From Sagittula marina (lineage in GTDB: Bacteria; Pseudomonadota; Alphaproteobacteria; Rhodobacterales; Rhodobacteraceae), in NCBI RefSeq assembly GCF_014196795.1, contig NZ_JACIEJ010000009.1, positions 170,849 through 234,848 on the forward strand: a stretch of DNA of 64,000 nucleotides, given 5' to 3'. The notes under the pieces were generated by a model that did no database searches, had not been told where the DNA came from, and saw only the letters and a program-made list of their open reading frames with translations. Made by a program: the position numbers and the translations under genes. This document shows, in pieces, positions 55,523 through 64,000 of the stretch (positions are counted from its first letter, which is position 1; each line of letters begins with the position of its first letter).

Positions 55523-55858
55523 TCAGGCCTCGCGTTCACGGACAGTTTCGAAGAACCCCCGCACCAGTTCGGACTTGCCCGTGGCCTTGGTCGCTCCGGC
55601 GGGGCGCTTGGGACGTTCACGCGTGCTGCGAAAGGACGGCTCCTCGCGCTGGCGCTCCGGCTCGGCCTTCTGACCAAGGGAGCGTAGCGCCGAAACCGAG
55701 CTTTCGCTGCGGTCGACCGCGGCGGAGAAATCGCCGATCATTGGCTCCATCTCCCTGAGGACGTGCATCAGGGTGCGCACGCGGCGATCCACCAGCCAAG
55801 CATAGGTCAGCGTGCCGACAAGCAACACAAGGATAGCGATATCAATCAGGAAAGACAT
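55523..55858 (-). CDS. DUF6468 flagellar-locus protein
   Basis: A 111-residue protein with a single N-terminal membrane helix (about residues 4-22) and a charged cytoplasmic tail. It resembles the DUF6468 family found between fliM and motE in Rhodobacterales and Caulobacterales, related to the flagellar positioning protein PflI. It overlaps fliM by 17 bases and is six bases upstream of the motE-like gene. Confidence 0.72.
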   Translation of the reverse strand: MSFLIDIAILVLLVGTLTYAWLVDRRVRTLMHVLREMEPMIGDFSAAVDRSESSVSALRSLGQKAEPERQREEPSFRSTRERPKRPAGATKATGKSELVRGFFETVREREA

Positions 55859-56783
55859 CGGGGGTTTCCTCTTCGTGGTAGAGTTTGTCCGAGAGTTTCA
55901 GCGCGATCCGGCCGTTCTTGCGATGACCCACTTCGGCCAGCGCGATCTTCTCGCCGGCGCAGGTCAGCGTGACTGGGTCATCCACCCGCAAGCCAAGGTC
56001 GAGCACCTGGCCCGGCGCCCAGCCGAGCACCTCGCGCAGCGACAGGCTGGATTGCCCGAGCACCGCGGTGACCGGGACATTTGTCAGGTTCAGCATGTCG
56101 GTCATCTTCAACCGCCAACCGCTGTCCCCGCCAAGCTGGCCGCCGGTGAACTGTTGCGACAGGATATGACTGACAGTCTCGAAGGCCGTATTGGGCAGCA
56201 CAAAGACCATCTCGCCCCGGCGACCCTCTATATCTACAGAGAGCGTCGCGCGCACGCAGGCGCTGGTCGGCGGCGCAAGCAGCAACGCTTTGGGGTTCGT
56301 TTCAAGATGGCTGATCTCGAACCGCACCGGACTGACCTTGGCAAAGGCGCCGGAAAGTTCACGCAGCACGGTGTCGGTGAAATTCTGCCCCACACGTTTT
56401 TCGATGCTGGTGAAATTACGCGATTTCTTTTCCCCGACCGATGCCGTGCGCCCGCCAAAGGTGATCTCGATTATGCCGAACAACAGCTCCGGACGCAGGA
56501 TGACGGCGACGGTCCCACCCCATTCCTCCGCCGTGGTCACAGAGATGAGCGAGGGGTTCGGCTGATCCTTCAACGCATCCTGGCAACTGAGGTAGTCGAC
56601 CTTCGACAGGCTGACATCGACCATGGCGCCGAGATAGCTTTTCAGGGTCTGGGCCAGCGACAGCGCAAAACGGTCGAACACCACTTCCAGCATCGGAAGC
56701 CGCGCGTAGGACAGCTTGGCACGTTCGACGATCAGCTCTTCGACGGCGCGCGTGTCGGGTATCGGGGGCTGCCGGGAGGTCAT
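55842..56783 (-). CDS. fliM: Flagellar motor switch protein FliM
   Basis: FliM forms the middle layer of the C-ring and binds CheY-phosphate to switch rotation. The 313-residue protein shows the middle CheC-like domain (about 40-230) and a C-terminal SpoA/FliN-like domain with VTAVLGQSSLSLREVLGWAPG and LADVGHRKNGRIALKL-like sequence. The N-terminal CheY-binding peptide typical of enterobacteria is not obvious, as in many alphaproteobacteria. It overlaps fliL by four bases. Confidence 0.9.
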   Translation of the reverse strand: MTSRQPPIPDTRAVEELIVERAKLSYARLPMLEVVFDRFALSLAQTLKSYLGAMVDVSLSKVDYLSCQDALKDQPNPSLISVTTAEEWGGTVAVILRPELLFGIIEITFGGRTASVGEKKSRNFTSIEKRVGQNFTDTVLRELSGAFAKVSPVRFEISHLETNPKALLLAPPTSACVRATLSVDIEGRRGEMVFVLPNTAFETVSHILSQQFTGGQLGGDSGWRLKMTDMLNLTNVPVTAVLGQSSLSLREVLGWAPGQVLDLGLRVDDPVTLTCAGEKIALAEVGHRKNGRIALKLSDKLYHEEETPDVFPD

Positions 56784-57334
56784 TGTACGATGAGGTCCGC
56801 GATGAGGAATTCCTGGGGCGCGTCGCTGTCTGAAATTGCCCGCGCCCGTCGCAGCAGTTCCGACTTGAGCCGGACCAGCCCGATCGAGCCTCTCAGATCA
56901 TCCTCGTTGAGCTGCCGCAGATACTCCTGGAAGCTGTCGCGCAGGAACAGCTTGCGGGCCTCGATGTTCTCGGCCCCGGCGATGCGGTCGTCATAGGCCA
57001 ACGCGAGGTTGAGCTTGAGGAACCGCGAGGTCTCCCGCCCGGTGGCGGTGGTTGCGGTGATGTTGACGATGATTTCCTGGAAGGGCGTCACGATGATATG
57101 CTCGCGGGGCAGGCCGTGGGACGCCGACGCGTCATCTTCCGCTGGCTGCGCCGCCTCATCGTTGTCAGCGCTCTTCGCAAAGCCGAGGAGCGCCATCACG
57201 CGATCAGGACCGGCAGACACCGCGACACCGCCGGCGAGCGCCGCGGCACACAGCAAGACCAGCGCCACGAGCCGCAGCACCAATGTCTTCTTCGGCGTCT
57301 TGCCGCCTTGGGATGCTCCGGAAGTCTCCGCCAT
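56780..57334 (-). CDS. fliL: Flagellar basal body-associated protein FliL
   Basis: FliL is a single-pass inner-membrane protein that surrounds and supports the stator. The 184-residue protein has a basic N-terminus, a membrane helix at about residues 17-37, and a periplasmic domain with VTPFQEIIVNITATTATGRE and FLKLNLALAYDDR near the middle, ending in VRLKSELLRRARA. It heads a minus-strand run with fliM, divergent from fliF across 114 bases. Confidence 0.9.
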   Translation of the reverse strand: MAETSGASQGGKTPKKTLVLRLVALVLLCAAALAGGVAVSAGPDRVMALLGFAKSADNDEAAQPAEDDASASHGLPREHIIVTPFQEIIVNITATTATGRETSRFLKLNLALAYDDRIAGAENIEARKLFLRDSFQEYLRQLNEDDLRGSIGLVRLKSELLRRARAISDSDAPQEFLIADLIVQ

Positions 57335-57448
57335 CGCCCCTTATCTTCAACTTGTTCTAATCTTGACCCAACATGCGCACCGCTGCTCGTTAAAGCAAGT
57401 ATAAAAGCCCATCCAGTTCTTGCCGGACAAGATTAATTATGTTTATCC

Positions 57449-59173
57449 TTGGCCATAACTTGGAAAGAAGCAGACCCCGTGCAAGGCATACTCGACAATC
57501 TGAAATCGCTGGGCTGGCAGCGGCTGACCGTGCTCGGCGGTGCCGGGTTGGCGATGATCGTCGCCGTGTTCTTCGGGTTGTCCGCCGTGACCACACCGGA
57601 ATACGTTTCGCTCTATCGCGACCTGTCCCCCGCAGAAGCCGGGCGCATGGTCGACTCGCTGGAACAGGCAGGCATCCGATCCCGAACGGACATGGCGGGC
57701 ACCGCAGTGAGCGTTCCCGCCGAGGATATGGCCCGTGCACGCATGGAGCTGGCGGGGGCCGGGCTTCCGAATGATGGCACCCCCGGCTGGGAAATCTTCG
57801 ACGAGACCAGCGGCCTTGGCATGAACACCTTCATGCAGCGGGTGAACCGCGCCCGCGCGATGGAAGGTGAACTGGCCCGCTCCATCCAGACCATCGACGG
57901 TGTCGAGGCCGCCCGTGTGCACCTTGTCCTGCCCGAGCGGGAGCCGTTCTCGCGGGAGCGGCCGCGCCCCTCGGCCTCGGTCATCGTGCGTGGCACGCGT
58001 CAGATCGGGGTCCGTCATGCGCGTTCGATCCGCTCGTTGGTGGCCTCCGCCGTACCAGACCTCGCCCCGACGCAGGTCACGGTTCTTTCCGCGTCCGGCG
58101 AGACCATTCTCGCCGACGATGGCGACGCGGGCAGCGAAGCCTCCCTGCAATCGGCACGCGCGCAGATCGAAGACCGGCTGGGTCAGCGGATCGCCCAGAT
58201 CCTCAGCGCCCGCGTCGGCGCCGGAAACGCGCGGGTTCAGGTCAGTGTCGATCTGACCACCGAACGGCAGGTGCTCCGCGAACAGACCTACGATCCGGAC
58301 CAGCGCGTCGTGCGCTCCACCGAGACCCGCGAAGAGACCCGCGAGGATCAGCGCGCCGGGTCCGGCGAGGTCGGCGTTGCCGATGACATCCCCGCCGCGC
58401 TGGCCGACGACGTGCCCGGTGGCAATCGCAACAGCTCCAACAGCACCAACGAGATCGTCAACTACGAGATCGGTGGCACCTCTTCGGAAACCGTGCGCGA
58501 ACCGGGTGATATCGAGAAGGTCTCCGTCGCTGTGCTGGTGAACGGCATCTACAACGTGCAAGGCGGCGGTGACGTCGAATACGAGGAACGCAGCGCAGAG
58601 GAACTGCAACGGCTTGAGGCCCTGGTCCAGAGCGCCATCGGCTTCGACGAGGCGCGCGGCGACAGCGTCGAGGTGGTGAGCCTGCGATTCATGGATTACT
58701 CGATGGACGTCGGGGAGCCCGTCTCGCGCGGGTTCGGGCAGGTCCTGTCGGAGAACACCGGCACCATCCTGCGCGGAACCTTTGCTCTGGCGCTGGTCGC
58801 AGCGGTCCTCGGCCTCGGCGTGCGGCCCGTGCTGAACCGGGTGTTCGACCAGCCCGCCTTGGCCGATGCCAGCGGATCCGGCGCTTTGCCGAGCCTGCCG
58901 CAAGCCGGCAACCTGACTGCACAGACCCAAGGCAGCACATCGTCTTCCGCGGCGGCGTCCACGGGGCGCACCGCAGGCGGACAGCCCGTCTACCAGACCG
59001 GCACGATCCTCGATCCGCTGCCGCCCGGTTCCGATGACATGGTGGAACTGGCGGCGGTGCAAGGGGGCGTCCCGCGGGGCCTCATCAACACCGTCAGCGA
59101 GTTGATCGAACGGGAACCTGACGGCGCCGTGACCGTCGTTCGCTCCTGGCTGGCGGAGTGGCCGAAGACATGA
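57449..59173 (+). CDS. fliF: Flagellar MS-ring protein FliF
   Basis: FliF polymerises in the inner membrane into the MS ring, the base of the flagellum. The 574-residue protein has a first membrane helix near residues 25-48, ring-building motifs with YRDLSPAEAGRMVDSLEQAGI and EGELARSIQTIDGVEAARVHLVLPE, a variable linker, and a second helix near 445-462. The C-terminus should bind FliG. No ATG fits: TTG at 57449 or GTG at 57479 are the choices, and neither has a strong ribosome-binding site. It starts the plus-strand run fliF-H-N-P-G. Confidence 0.92.
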   Translation: MAITWKEADPVQGILDNLKSLGWQRLTVLGGAGLAMIVAVFFGLSAVTTPEYVSLYRDLSPAEAGRMVDSLEQAGIRSRTDMAGTAVSVPAEDMARARMELAGAGLPNDGTPGWEIFDETSGLGMNTFMQRVNRARAMEGELARSIQTIDGVEAARVHLVLPEREPFSRERPRPSASVIVRGTRQIGVRHARSIRSLVASAVPDLAPTQVTVLSASGETILADDGDAGSEASLQSARAQIEDRLGQRIAQILSARVGAGNARVQVSVDLTTERQVLREQTYDPDQRVVRSTETREETREDQRAGSGEVGVADDIPAALADDVPGGNRNSSNSTNEIVNYEIGGTSSETVREPGDIEKVSVAVLVNGIYNVQGGGDVEYEERSAEELQRLEALVQSAIGFDEARGDSVEVVSLRFMDYSMDVGEPVSRGFGQVLSENTGTILRGTFALALVAAVLGLGVRPVLNRVFDQPALADASGSGALPSLPQAGNLTAQTQGSTSSSAAASTGRTAGGQPVYQTGTILDPLPPGSDDMVELAAVQGGVPRGLINTVSELIEREPDGAVTVVRSWLAEWPKT

Positions 59174-59844
59174 GTTATATCTTCGAACGCAATTTCGACG
59201 CCAAGCAGGAGGCGACGCAGCGTGGCGAGGAGCCGGTGATCGGCGCCATCTTCACCCGTGCGGAACTCGACGAAGCCGTAGCCCGCGCGCACCGCGAAGG
59301 GCTGGAGGCCGGACTTGCGCAGGGGCAGGCAGAAACGTTGCAGGCGACCCAGACCTCGGCGAGCCAGCGACAACTCAGCGCGCTGGAGGCCGTCGCCCCG
59401 GCGCTGACCGAATTGATCGCAGGGGCGGATTCGCACCGCGCCGCGTTGGAGGCGCAGATGGTCGGCTTCGTTCTGGACGTCTTTGAACGGCTTGCGCCCG
59501 ACGTCTCTGCGCACCTCGCGCCGAAACAGGCGGAGCGCGAAGCGCGAAACGCGATCCGCATGGCGCTCGGATCGGCCGTCCTGCGCATCTGGTTTGCCCC
59601 CGACGCTCTCGACACCTCCGGCGAGGAGGTCCGCAAGGCCGCGCGGCTTGCGGGTCTTGGCGGCCGCCTCGACATCAAGGCGGACCCCGAGCTCGGGACC
59701 GGTGACGTAAGGGCGGAATGGGATCACGGCGTCATGACCTACAGCTTTCGGGACATCTGCGCGCGCGTCCTGTCTTCGTTGGGTCGCACGCAGGAAGACA
59801 TCGCACGCAGCCTCGGACAGGACACGCAGGAGAGCAGGACATGA
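59170..59844 (+). CDS. fliH: Flagellar assembly protein FliH
   Basis: FliH regulates the export ATPase FliI and links it to the C-ring. The 224-residue protein has the FliH-type layout: a glycine-spaced helix near residues 45-60 (REGLEAGLAQGQAE) and a C-terminal V-type ATPase-stalk-like domain. The ATG at 59170 overlaps the fliF stop by four bases, as does fliN at the other end. fliI is not in this window. Confidence 0.8.
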   Translation: MSYIFERNFDAKQEATQRGEEPVIGAIFTRAELDEAVARAHREGLEAGLAQGQAETLQATQTSASQRQLSALEAVAPALTELIAGADSHRAALEAQMVGFVLDVFERLAPDVSAHLAPKQAEREARNAIRMALGSAVLRIWFAPDALDTSGEEVRKAARLAGLGGRLDIKADPELGTGDVRAEWDHGVMTYSFRDICARVLSSLGRTQEDIARSLGQDTQESRT

Positions 59845-60194
59845 GCGAAGAGCACGAACAGGAACAGGCCCCCGAAAATGCCACTGTCGTGCAGGCCGTG
59901 GCCGAGGAAGCCGCGGCCAAGGCAGGCGACACCGGCAACGCCAGCACGATCGACGCGATGCTCAATGTCGGGCTGAACGTGCAGATCGTGCTGGGACAGA
60001 CCCGGATGCCCATTGCGCAGCTGCTCAAGCTGAGCCGAGGCTCGATCATCGAGCTGGACAAGAGTATCGGACAGCCGGTCGAGGTGGTCATCAACGACCG
60101 GCTGGTGGCACGCGGCGATCTGGTGAAACTCGAAGACGACCGCCTCGGCGTCTCCCTGATCGAGATCGTCAAGGACTACGTGTCCGAGGCATGA
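59841..60194 (+). CDS. fliN: Flagellar motor switch protein FliN
   Basis: FliN forms the lower C-ring and is a docking site for the export apparatus. The 117-residue protein has an acidic N-terminus and a SpoA domain with NVGLNVQIVLGQTRMPIAQLLKLSRGS-like sequence ending in IIELDKSIGQPVEVVIN and VSLIEIV. Its ATG overlaps fliH and its stop overlaps fliP. Confidence 0.92.
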   Translation: MSEEHEQEQAPENATVVQAVAEEAAAKAGDTGNASTIDAMLNVGLNVQIVLGQTRMPIAQLLKLSRGSIIELDKSIGQPVEVVINDRLVARGDLVKLEDDRLGVSLIEIVKDYVSEA

Positions 60195-61039
60195 CCCGAC
60201 ACGGCGGCCTTCCCGAAGCACTCTTCCCCGGCCTTCTGGCCGTGGGGTTTTTCCTGCTGGCCGCCACCCAGGCAGAGGCGCAGGCCGCCGGCTCCGACCT
60301 CCTCGGCGCGTTGGGCGATGCCCTCGGCGCGGCGCCGGAGGGATCGGATGAACGTGCCAGCCTGTCCGGGCGCATCATCCAGCTCATCGCCGCGATCACC
60401 GTGCTGTCGCTGGCGCCGGGTCTGCTTGTCATCATGACAAGCTTCACGCGGTTCGTGATCGTCTTCTCGATGCTGCGCTCTGCCCTTGGCCTGAACCAGA
60501 CACCGCCCAACATGGTGCTGACCTCCATGGCGCTGTTCATGACCTTCTTCGTCATGCAGCCGGTGTTCGAGGACGCATGGGAGGGGGGCGTGCAGCCGCT
60601 GATGGCCAATTCGATCACCGAGGAACAGGCTCTTGTGCGGATCGGGGATCCGTTCAAGCAGTTCATGTATGTCAACACGCGAGACAAGGATCTGGCCCTG
60701 TTCCGGGACATTGCCGCACGCGGCAACGGCAGCCTTGCACCGGAAGAAAACGCCCCCCTACCGGAAACGGTCGAGGACGTGGGCTGGCGCGAACTGGTCC
60801 CCGCCTTCGTTATCTCCGAATTGCGCCGGGCCTTTTCCATCGGGTTCCTGATCTACCTGCCTTTCCTGGTGATCGACCTGATCGTGGCGTCCGTGCTGAT
60901 GAGCGCTGGCATGATGATGCTGCCACCGGTCCTGATCTCCTTGCCGTTCAAGGTGATCTTCTTCGTATTGATCGACGGCTGGTACATGCTGGCCGGGTCT
61001 TTGATGGAAAGCTACCTGCCGCTGGTCGGCGGTGGCTGA
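60191..61039 (+). CDS. fliP: Flagellar type III export protein FliP
   Basis: FliP is a core channel subunit of the flagellar export gate. The 282-residue protein has an N-terminal signal peptide (about residues 1-33, ending near QAEA), SFTRFVIVFSMLRSALGLNQTPPN near residue 85, and a C-terminal membrane block with FLIYLPFLVIDLIVASVLMSAGMMMLPPV, the hallmark of the family. It overlaps fliN by four bases and precedes fliG by 20 bases. Confidence 0.94.
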   Translation: MTRHGGLPEALFPGLLAVGFFLLAATQAEAQAAGSDLLGALGDALGAAPEGSDERASLSGRIIQLIAAITVLSLAPGLLVIMTSFTRFVIVFSMLRSALGLNQTPPNMVLTSMALFMTFFVMQPVFEDAWEGGVQPLMANSITEEQALVRIGDPFKQFMYVNTRDKDLALFRDIAARGNGSLAPEENAPLPETVEDVGWRELVPAFVISELRRAFSIGFLIYLPFLVIDLIVASVLMSAGMMMLPPVLISLPFKVIFFVLIDGWYMLAGSLMESYLPLVGGG

Positions 61040-61059
61040 CGTGAAAAAGGGGGCACGAC

Positions 61060-62118
61060 ATGGCTGTGGCTGACGTCAAGCGGACGAACACGACACATTC
61101 CGGCAAGCCGGCACGCCGGCCACGCAAGCTCACCGGGCCGCAAAAGGCCGCGGTGCTGTTCCTGTCGCTTGGCGAAAAGCGTGGCTCGGCGCTGTTGCAG
61201 CAGCTCGACGAGGAAGAGATCCAGCAGATGACCCGCGCCATGTCGGGTCTTGGATCAATCTCCTCCGATACGGTCGAGGAGGTGCTCACCGATTTCGTGC
61301 AAGGCATCACCAACGGGGGCGGGGTGGTCGGCTCCTTTTCTGCTGCGGAAAACCTGCTGCGCTCCCTCATGCCCGGCGACAAGGTGGATGGCATCCTCAA
61401 GGACATCCGCGGCCCGCTCAAGGAACGGGATCTCTGGGCGCGGTTCAACACCATGTCGGAAAACGTCATCGCCAACTACCTGAAGGGTGAACACGAGCAG
61501 ACCATCGCCGCGATCCTGTCGAATGTGAACACGGACGTGGCGGCCAAGGTGCTGCCGCTGCTCGGCCCGGAAAAGATGAACGACGTGGTAGAACGGATGA
61601 TCCGCATGGAGGCCGTGCCGCATCACATGATGCAGCAGATCGAGGAATCCCTGCAGGCGGACATCATGAACGCGGGCGCACAGCCGACCACCGCCGAACA
61701 GCACAAGAAGATGGCCGACCTGTTCAACAAGCTTGATCGCAATGCGTTTGACAGCATGGCGCTGGAGCTTGAGGAGAAGATCCCCGACACCTTCAATGCG
61801 ATCCGCGCCAAGATGTTCACCTTCGAGGACCTGTCGAGAATGGAGGCGCTGGACCTGGCCAAGGTCATGCGCGGCGTGCCGGGAAACACGCTGCCCACGG
61901 CGTTGCGCGGTGCGACCGAGAACGCGCGGACCGCGTTCCTGAATGCGTTGCCGGCGCGGTCGCGCGACATGCTGACCGAAGAGATGGAGAGCATGGGACC
62001 GGTGCGGCGCCGCGACGTGAACGCGGCCCAGGCGTTGATGCTCGATTATGCCCGACAGCTGGCCGACGAGGACCAGGTTCGCCTGCCCTTCGGCGACGAG
62101 GACGAGAACCTGTTCTGA
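61060..62118 (+). CDS. fliG: Flagellar motor switch protein FliG
   Basis: FliG couples the C-ring to the stator and generates torque. The 352-residue protein has the three armadillo-like parts; LTGPQKAAVLFLSLGEKRGSALLQQLDEEE opens the N-terminal domain, and the C-terminal torque helix is present with charged residues in MFTFEDLSRMEALDLAKVMRG. The ATG at 61060 is preceded by an AAAGGGGG stretch. It ends the plus-strand run and is convergent with the DUF1217 gene two bases on. Confidence 0.94.
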   Translation: MAVADVKRTNTTHSGKPARRPRKLTGPQKAAVLFLSLGEKRGSALLQQLDEEEIQQMTRAMSGLGSISSDTVEEVLTDFVQGITNGGGVVGSFSAAENLLRSLMPGDKVDGILKDIRGPLKERDLWARFNTMSENVIANYLKGEHEQTIAAILSNVNTDVAAKVLPLLGPEKMNDVVERMIRMEAVPHHMMQQIEESLQADIMNAGAQPTTAEQHKKMADLFNKLDRNAFDSMALELEEKIPDTFNAIRAKMFTFEDLSRMEALDLAKVMRGVPGNTLPTALRGATENARTAFLNALPARSRDMLTEEMESMGPVRRRDVNAAQALMLDYARQLADEDQVRLPFGDEDENLF

Positions 62119-62120
62119 TC

Positions 62121-62945
62121 TCAGCGGCGGCGGTAGCCGCCAAAACCCTGGATCGCCTCGATGTCGATGGTCGCCGGAATATAGCTGCCGGAGCCAACGC
62201 CGAGCGCGCCGGACAGCAGGGTCACGGCAGCGTTGCGCCTGACGGCGGTGTCCGAGGTCGCTTCCCGGATCGCGACATAGCGTTTCACCAGGTCTTCCAC
62301 GACCTCGGGGTCCGACAGTGTGCTCAGGTCGAGCTTCTCGGTGATGACCGCCGCCTGCCGGTCGATGTCGATACCGGCCATCGCTTCGGGCAGGCCAAAG
62401 GCCGTCCGGAAGAACTCCGACAGATCGCTGTCCCGCAATATGTCGAAAGGTGAGTCGATGCTTGCAGCCTTGCGGCGGAACTCCAGAACGGTGCCGATGG
62501 TCTCGCTCTCGTCGTTCTTCCCGTTGACGTACTGCGTGTCGACATACTTGTTGACGACGGCGGTTTTCCAGGCGGCATTCAACGTGTTGCGGTTGCCCAC
62601 ACCCTCCGGACCAAATCCCATCGCCTTGTGGAAGTCCTTGAACCGCTGATCCGTCAGACGGTTCACCAGCGCGGTCGGCTCCAGCGGGTCGCTCTTGAGA
62701 ACCTTCTCCATCATCGCCTTGCCGAAAATCTGGTCCTCGAGGTCGTAGGCCTTCATCACGAAACTATAGAGCCGATAGTCCTCCGTCAGATCTTCGACGT
62801 TTTCGACATCACCAATATTGTCGAGGAAATAGTCGATTTCGCGGGCGTGCTGCGGCGCCTTGCGGATCAATTCCTGATCCTTCTGCTCCGTCGCGTTGAC
62901 AAGCTGCAACGCCACGATGCCGGACATGCCCGAGATAGAGATCAT
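62121..62945 (-). CDS. DUF1217 flagellar-locus protein
   Basis: A 274-residue protein of the DUF1217 family, regularly found in alphaproteobacterial flagellar clusters and thought to act in filament or hook regulation. ALQLVNATEQKDQELIRKAP near the N-terminus and repeated helical segments with YRLYSFVMKAYDLEDQIFGKAMM are typical. It overlaps flbT by four bases. Its molecular role is unknown. Confidence 0.82.
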   Translation of the reverse strand: MISISGMSGIVALQLVNATEQKDQELIRKAPQHAREIDYFLDNIGDVENVEDLTEDYRLYSFVMKAYDLEDQIFGKAMMEKVLKSDPLEPTALVNRLTDQRFKDFHKAMGFGPEGVGNRNTLNAAWKTAVVNKYVDTQYVNGKNDESETIGTVLEFRRKAASIDSPFDILRDSDLSEFFRTAFGLPEAMAGIDIDRQAAVITEKLDLSTLSDPEVVEDLVKRYVAIREATSDTAVRRNAAVTLLSGALGVGSGSYIPATIDIEAIQGFGGYRRR

Positions 62946-63352
62946 GCGCCCGCGGGTTCCGTTCCGGGTGCGCCGAACACGTCATCCTCGCGCCGCATCA
63001 GCGGGTGCAGGTTGCGCAACGCGCTGAAATATTCGCCCTTGCTGACGTTGTTGGCGGCCTCGAAAACGTGGCCGCGCAGCTGTTCACCGAACACGGGCAC
63101 CAATGCGCCGAGGCGGCTCTGGATTTCCTTGGTCAGGCGGTCCCGGCGCGCCGGTTCGATCAGCGCGTTCTGGATCAGGAAATACACCGTCCGCACCGGC
63201 GTCGAGGCCGCGTCCGGTTTCAAAAGGTCGGTCTCCCGGATGATGTCCGCACGGTTCTCGACGGTGATCGTCGACTTGCGCCCACCGTTGCGCATCATGC
63301 AGCCGTTGACGACGAACCGTTCAAACGGCTTGAGCGTGAGATTGAGTGCCAT
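62942..63352 (-). CDS. flbT: Flagellin synthesis repressor FlbT
   Basis: FlbT binds flagellin mRNA and, in Caulobacter, lowers its stability when assembly is incomplete. The 136-residue protein starts LTLKPFERFVVNGCMMRNGGRKS and has IIRETDLLKPDAASTPVRTVYFLIQ, both strongly conserved in the family. It overlaps flaF by 32 bases and the DUF1217 gene by four, so the three are coupled. Confidence 0.94.
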   Translation of the reverse strand: MALNLTLKPFERFVVNGCMMRNGGRKSTITVENRADIIRETDLLKPDAASTPVRTVYFLIQNALIEPARRDRLTKEIQSRLGALVPVFGEQLRGHVFEAANNVSKGEYFSALRNLHPLMRREDDVFGAPGTEPAGA

Positions 63353-63761
63353 CTTGGTCCACCGCTGCTGGAGCCGGGGCCAGACCGCTGAGGCCGCCCA
63401 GGATATTCTTGTTCACGTCGATCAGGGCCTGAAGCCCCTCACCGCCACCAATCACGACACCGCTGGTGCGATCAACCCAAAGCGCGATCGACAGCAGGTT
63501 GGCGCGCAGCGCGGCCGGTAGCCGGTTGTTGCTGTCCGCCAGATCGCTGCCCAGTCGGCTCCAGAGAACACGGTTTTCAGCCACAGCGTCGCGAAGTCCG
63601 TGCGCAAGGATGGCGCTCCGGGCGACATTGTCGCCGCGCGCCGCGCTCCAGTCCGCGCTGTGCTGCTCCATGCTGCCTGTCACGCGGGCAAACACCCGTG
63701 CTTCAATCTGCTTGGGCGAAGCGCTTTCGCGGATCGTGCGTTTGTATGCCGAGATGCTCAT
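63321..63761 (-). CDS. flaF: Flagellar biosynthesis regulator FlaF
   Basis: FlaF binds flagellin and acts opposite FlbT to promote its synthesis or secretion. The 146-residue protein begins MSISAYKRTIRESASPKQIE and contains LWSRLGSDLADSNNRLPAALR and SIALWVDRTS, typical of the family; a Pro/Ala-rich tail makes it slightly long. The ATG at 63761 is used; a 40-codon in-frame extension would read back to the flagellin region and is rejected. It lies downstream of the flagellin gene. Confidence 0.9.
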   Translation of the reverse strand: MSISAYKRTIRESASPKQIEARVFARVTGSMEQHSADWSAARGDNVARSAILAHGLRDAVAENRVLWSRLGSDLADSNNRLPAALRANLLSIALWVDRTSGVVIGGGEGLQALIDVNKNILGGLSGLAPAPAAVDQDGTQSHAQAV

Positions 63762-63843
63762 TCGATTTCTGCCTTTATGCCCCCGACGGTTTGCGAGGTC
63801 TGTCGAATTCCGGGCCCGGTTGGTCCGCGGCTCCGGCCAGGGA

Positions 63844-63864
63844 GGGTGGGCGCCACGGGCGCCC
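63844..63864 (-). terminator. Hairpin between flagellin and flaF
   Basis: GTGGGCGCC and GGCGCCCAC (63844-63852 and 63856-63864) form a perfect 9-bp stem with a 3-nt loop about 44 bases past the flagellin stop. There is no T-run; it may terminate or stabilise the flagellin message, giving high flagellin over flaF-flbT expression. Confidence 0.6.
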
Positions 63865-63907
63865 ACCGGCCATCTTGCCATCCGTGGACCTTAGCCCACG
63901 GTCACGA

Positions 63908-64000
63908 TCAGCGGAAGAGCGACAGGATGTTCTGCGGCGCCGAGTTGGCGATCGACAGGGACTGGGTCGCGAGCTGCTGCTGCACCTGCAGGGACTGCAG
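63908..64000 (-). CDS. Flagellin (C-terminal end only)
   Basis: The last 30 residues of a flagellin, the filament subunit. The sequence ends QSLSIANSAPQNILSLFR, the characteristic alphaproteobacterial flagellin C-terminus that packs in the filament core. The rest of the gene lies beyond base 64000. Its position upstream of flaF and flbT is the standard arrangement. Confidence 0.92.
   Translation of the reverse strand: MQSLQVQQQLATQSLSIANSAPQNILSLFR

Noticed and set aside
57443..59062. Minus-strand frame of 539 codons over fliF
   Set aside because: His- and Arg-rich shadow of fliF with no family features.

Overview
The window looks like a chromosomal stretch of a marine-type Rhodobacteraceae (Roseobacter-group) alphaproteobacterium. 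The basis is high G+C DNA, the oxygen-dependent cobalamin genes (cobG, cobN), three solute-transport systems of types common in that group, and a flagellar block (fliL-fliM-DUF6468-motE facing fliF-fliH-fliN-fliP-fliG, then DUF1217-flbT-flaF-flagellin) in the order familiar from Rhodobacterales. The assignment rests on gene content and gene order only; no search was run.

Layout. (1) 1-8096, minus strand: cobalamin synthesis. bluB comes first, then a cobalamin riboswitch heading the run DUF1636-cobW-cobN-cobG-cobH-cobI; cobI is cut by the window edge. (2) 8097-12303: a gene-poor zone around metK with degraded remnants, including a frameshifted MarR-type regulator and a frameshifted ORF of uncertain family. 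(3) 12304-23852: a catabolic locus that best fits D-apiose/D-apionate degradation through a RuBisCO-like protein. It holds the RuBisCO-like protein, a sugar ABC transporter with a DUF2291 lipoprotein, a Gfo/Idh/MocA dehydrogenase, a lactonase-type protein, a NanR-like regulator, a DUF1537 kinase and an oxidoisomerase-type dehydrogenase. (4) 24186-25569: a broken aldehyde dehydrogenase. (5) 25614-33987: hexuronate/aldonate use, with kdgK, uxuB and uxuA facing a GntR regulator, a TRAP transporter and an L-idonate-5-dehydrogenase-like enzyme. (6) 34174-34814: an internally deleted IS30-type transposase. (7) 35146-45916: a complete L-rhamnose locus in the rhizobial arrangement, rhaD-rhaI divergent from rhaR-S-T-P-Q-U-K, with a 41-bp perfect palindrome between the two arms. 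(8) 46457-54755: a second TRAP system with an SDR enzyme, an IclR regulator, a thiolase, an acyl-CoA synthetase and a tandem PPC/DUF296-like protein; substrate unknown. (9) 54899-64000: flagellar switch, MS ring, export and filament-regulation genes.

How they work together. Regions 3, 5, 7 and 8 are four self-contained substrate-use modules, each pairing a transporter with catabolic enzymes and a dedicated regulator. Each of the four substrate-binding-protein genes is separated from its transport partners by a strong hairpin, which fits differential expression of the binding protein. The apiose route would run: ABC import, oxidation by the MocA-type enzyme, lactone opening, oxido-isomerisation, phosphorylation by the DUF1537 kinase, and C-C cleavage by the RuBisCO-like protein. 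Short operator-like words are shared by the two divergent promoters of that locus.
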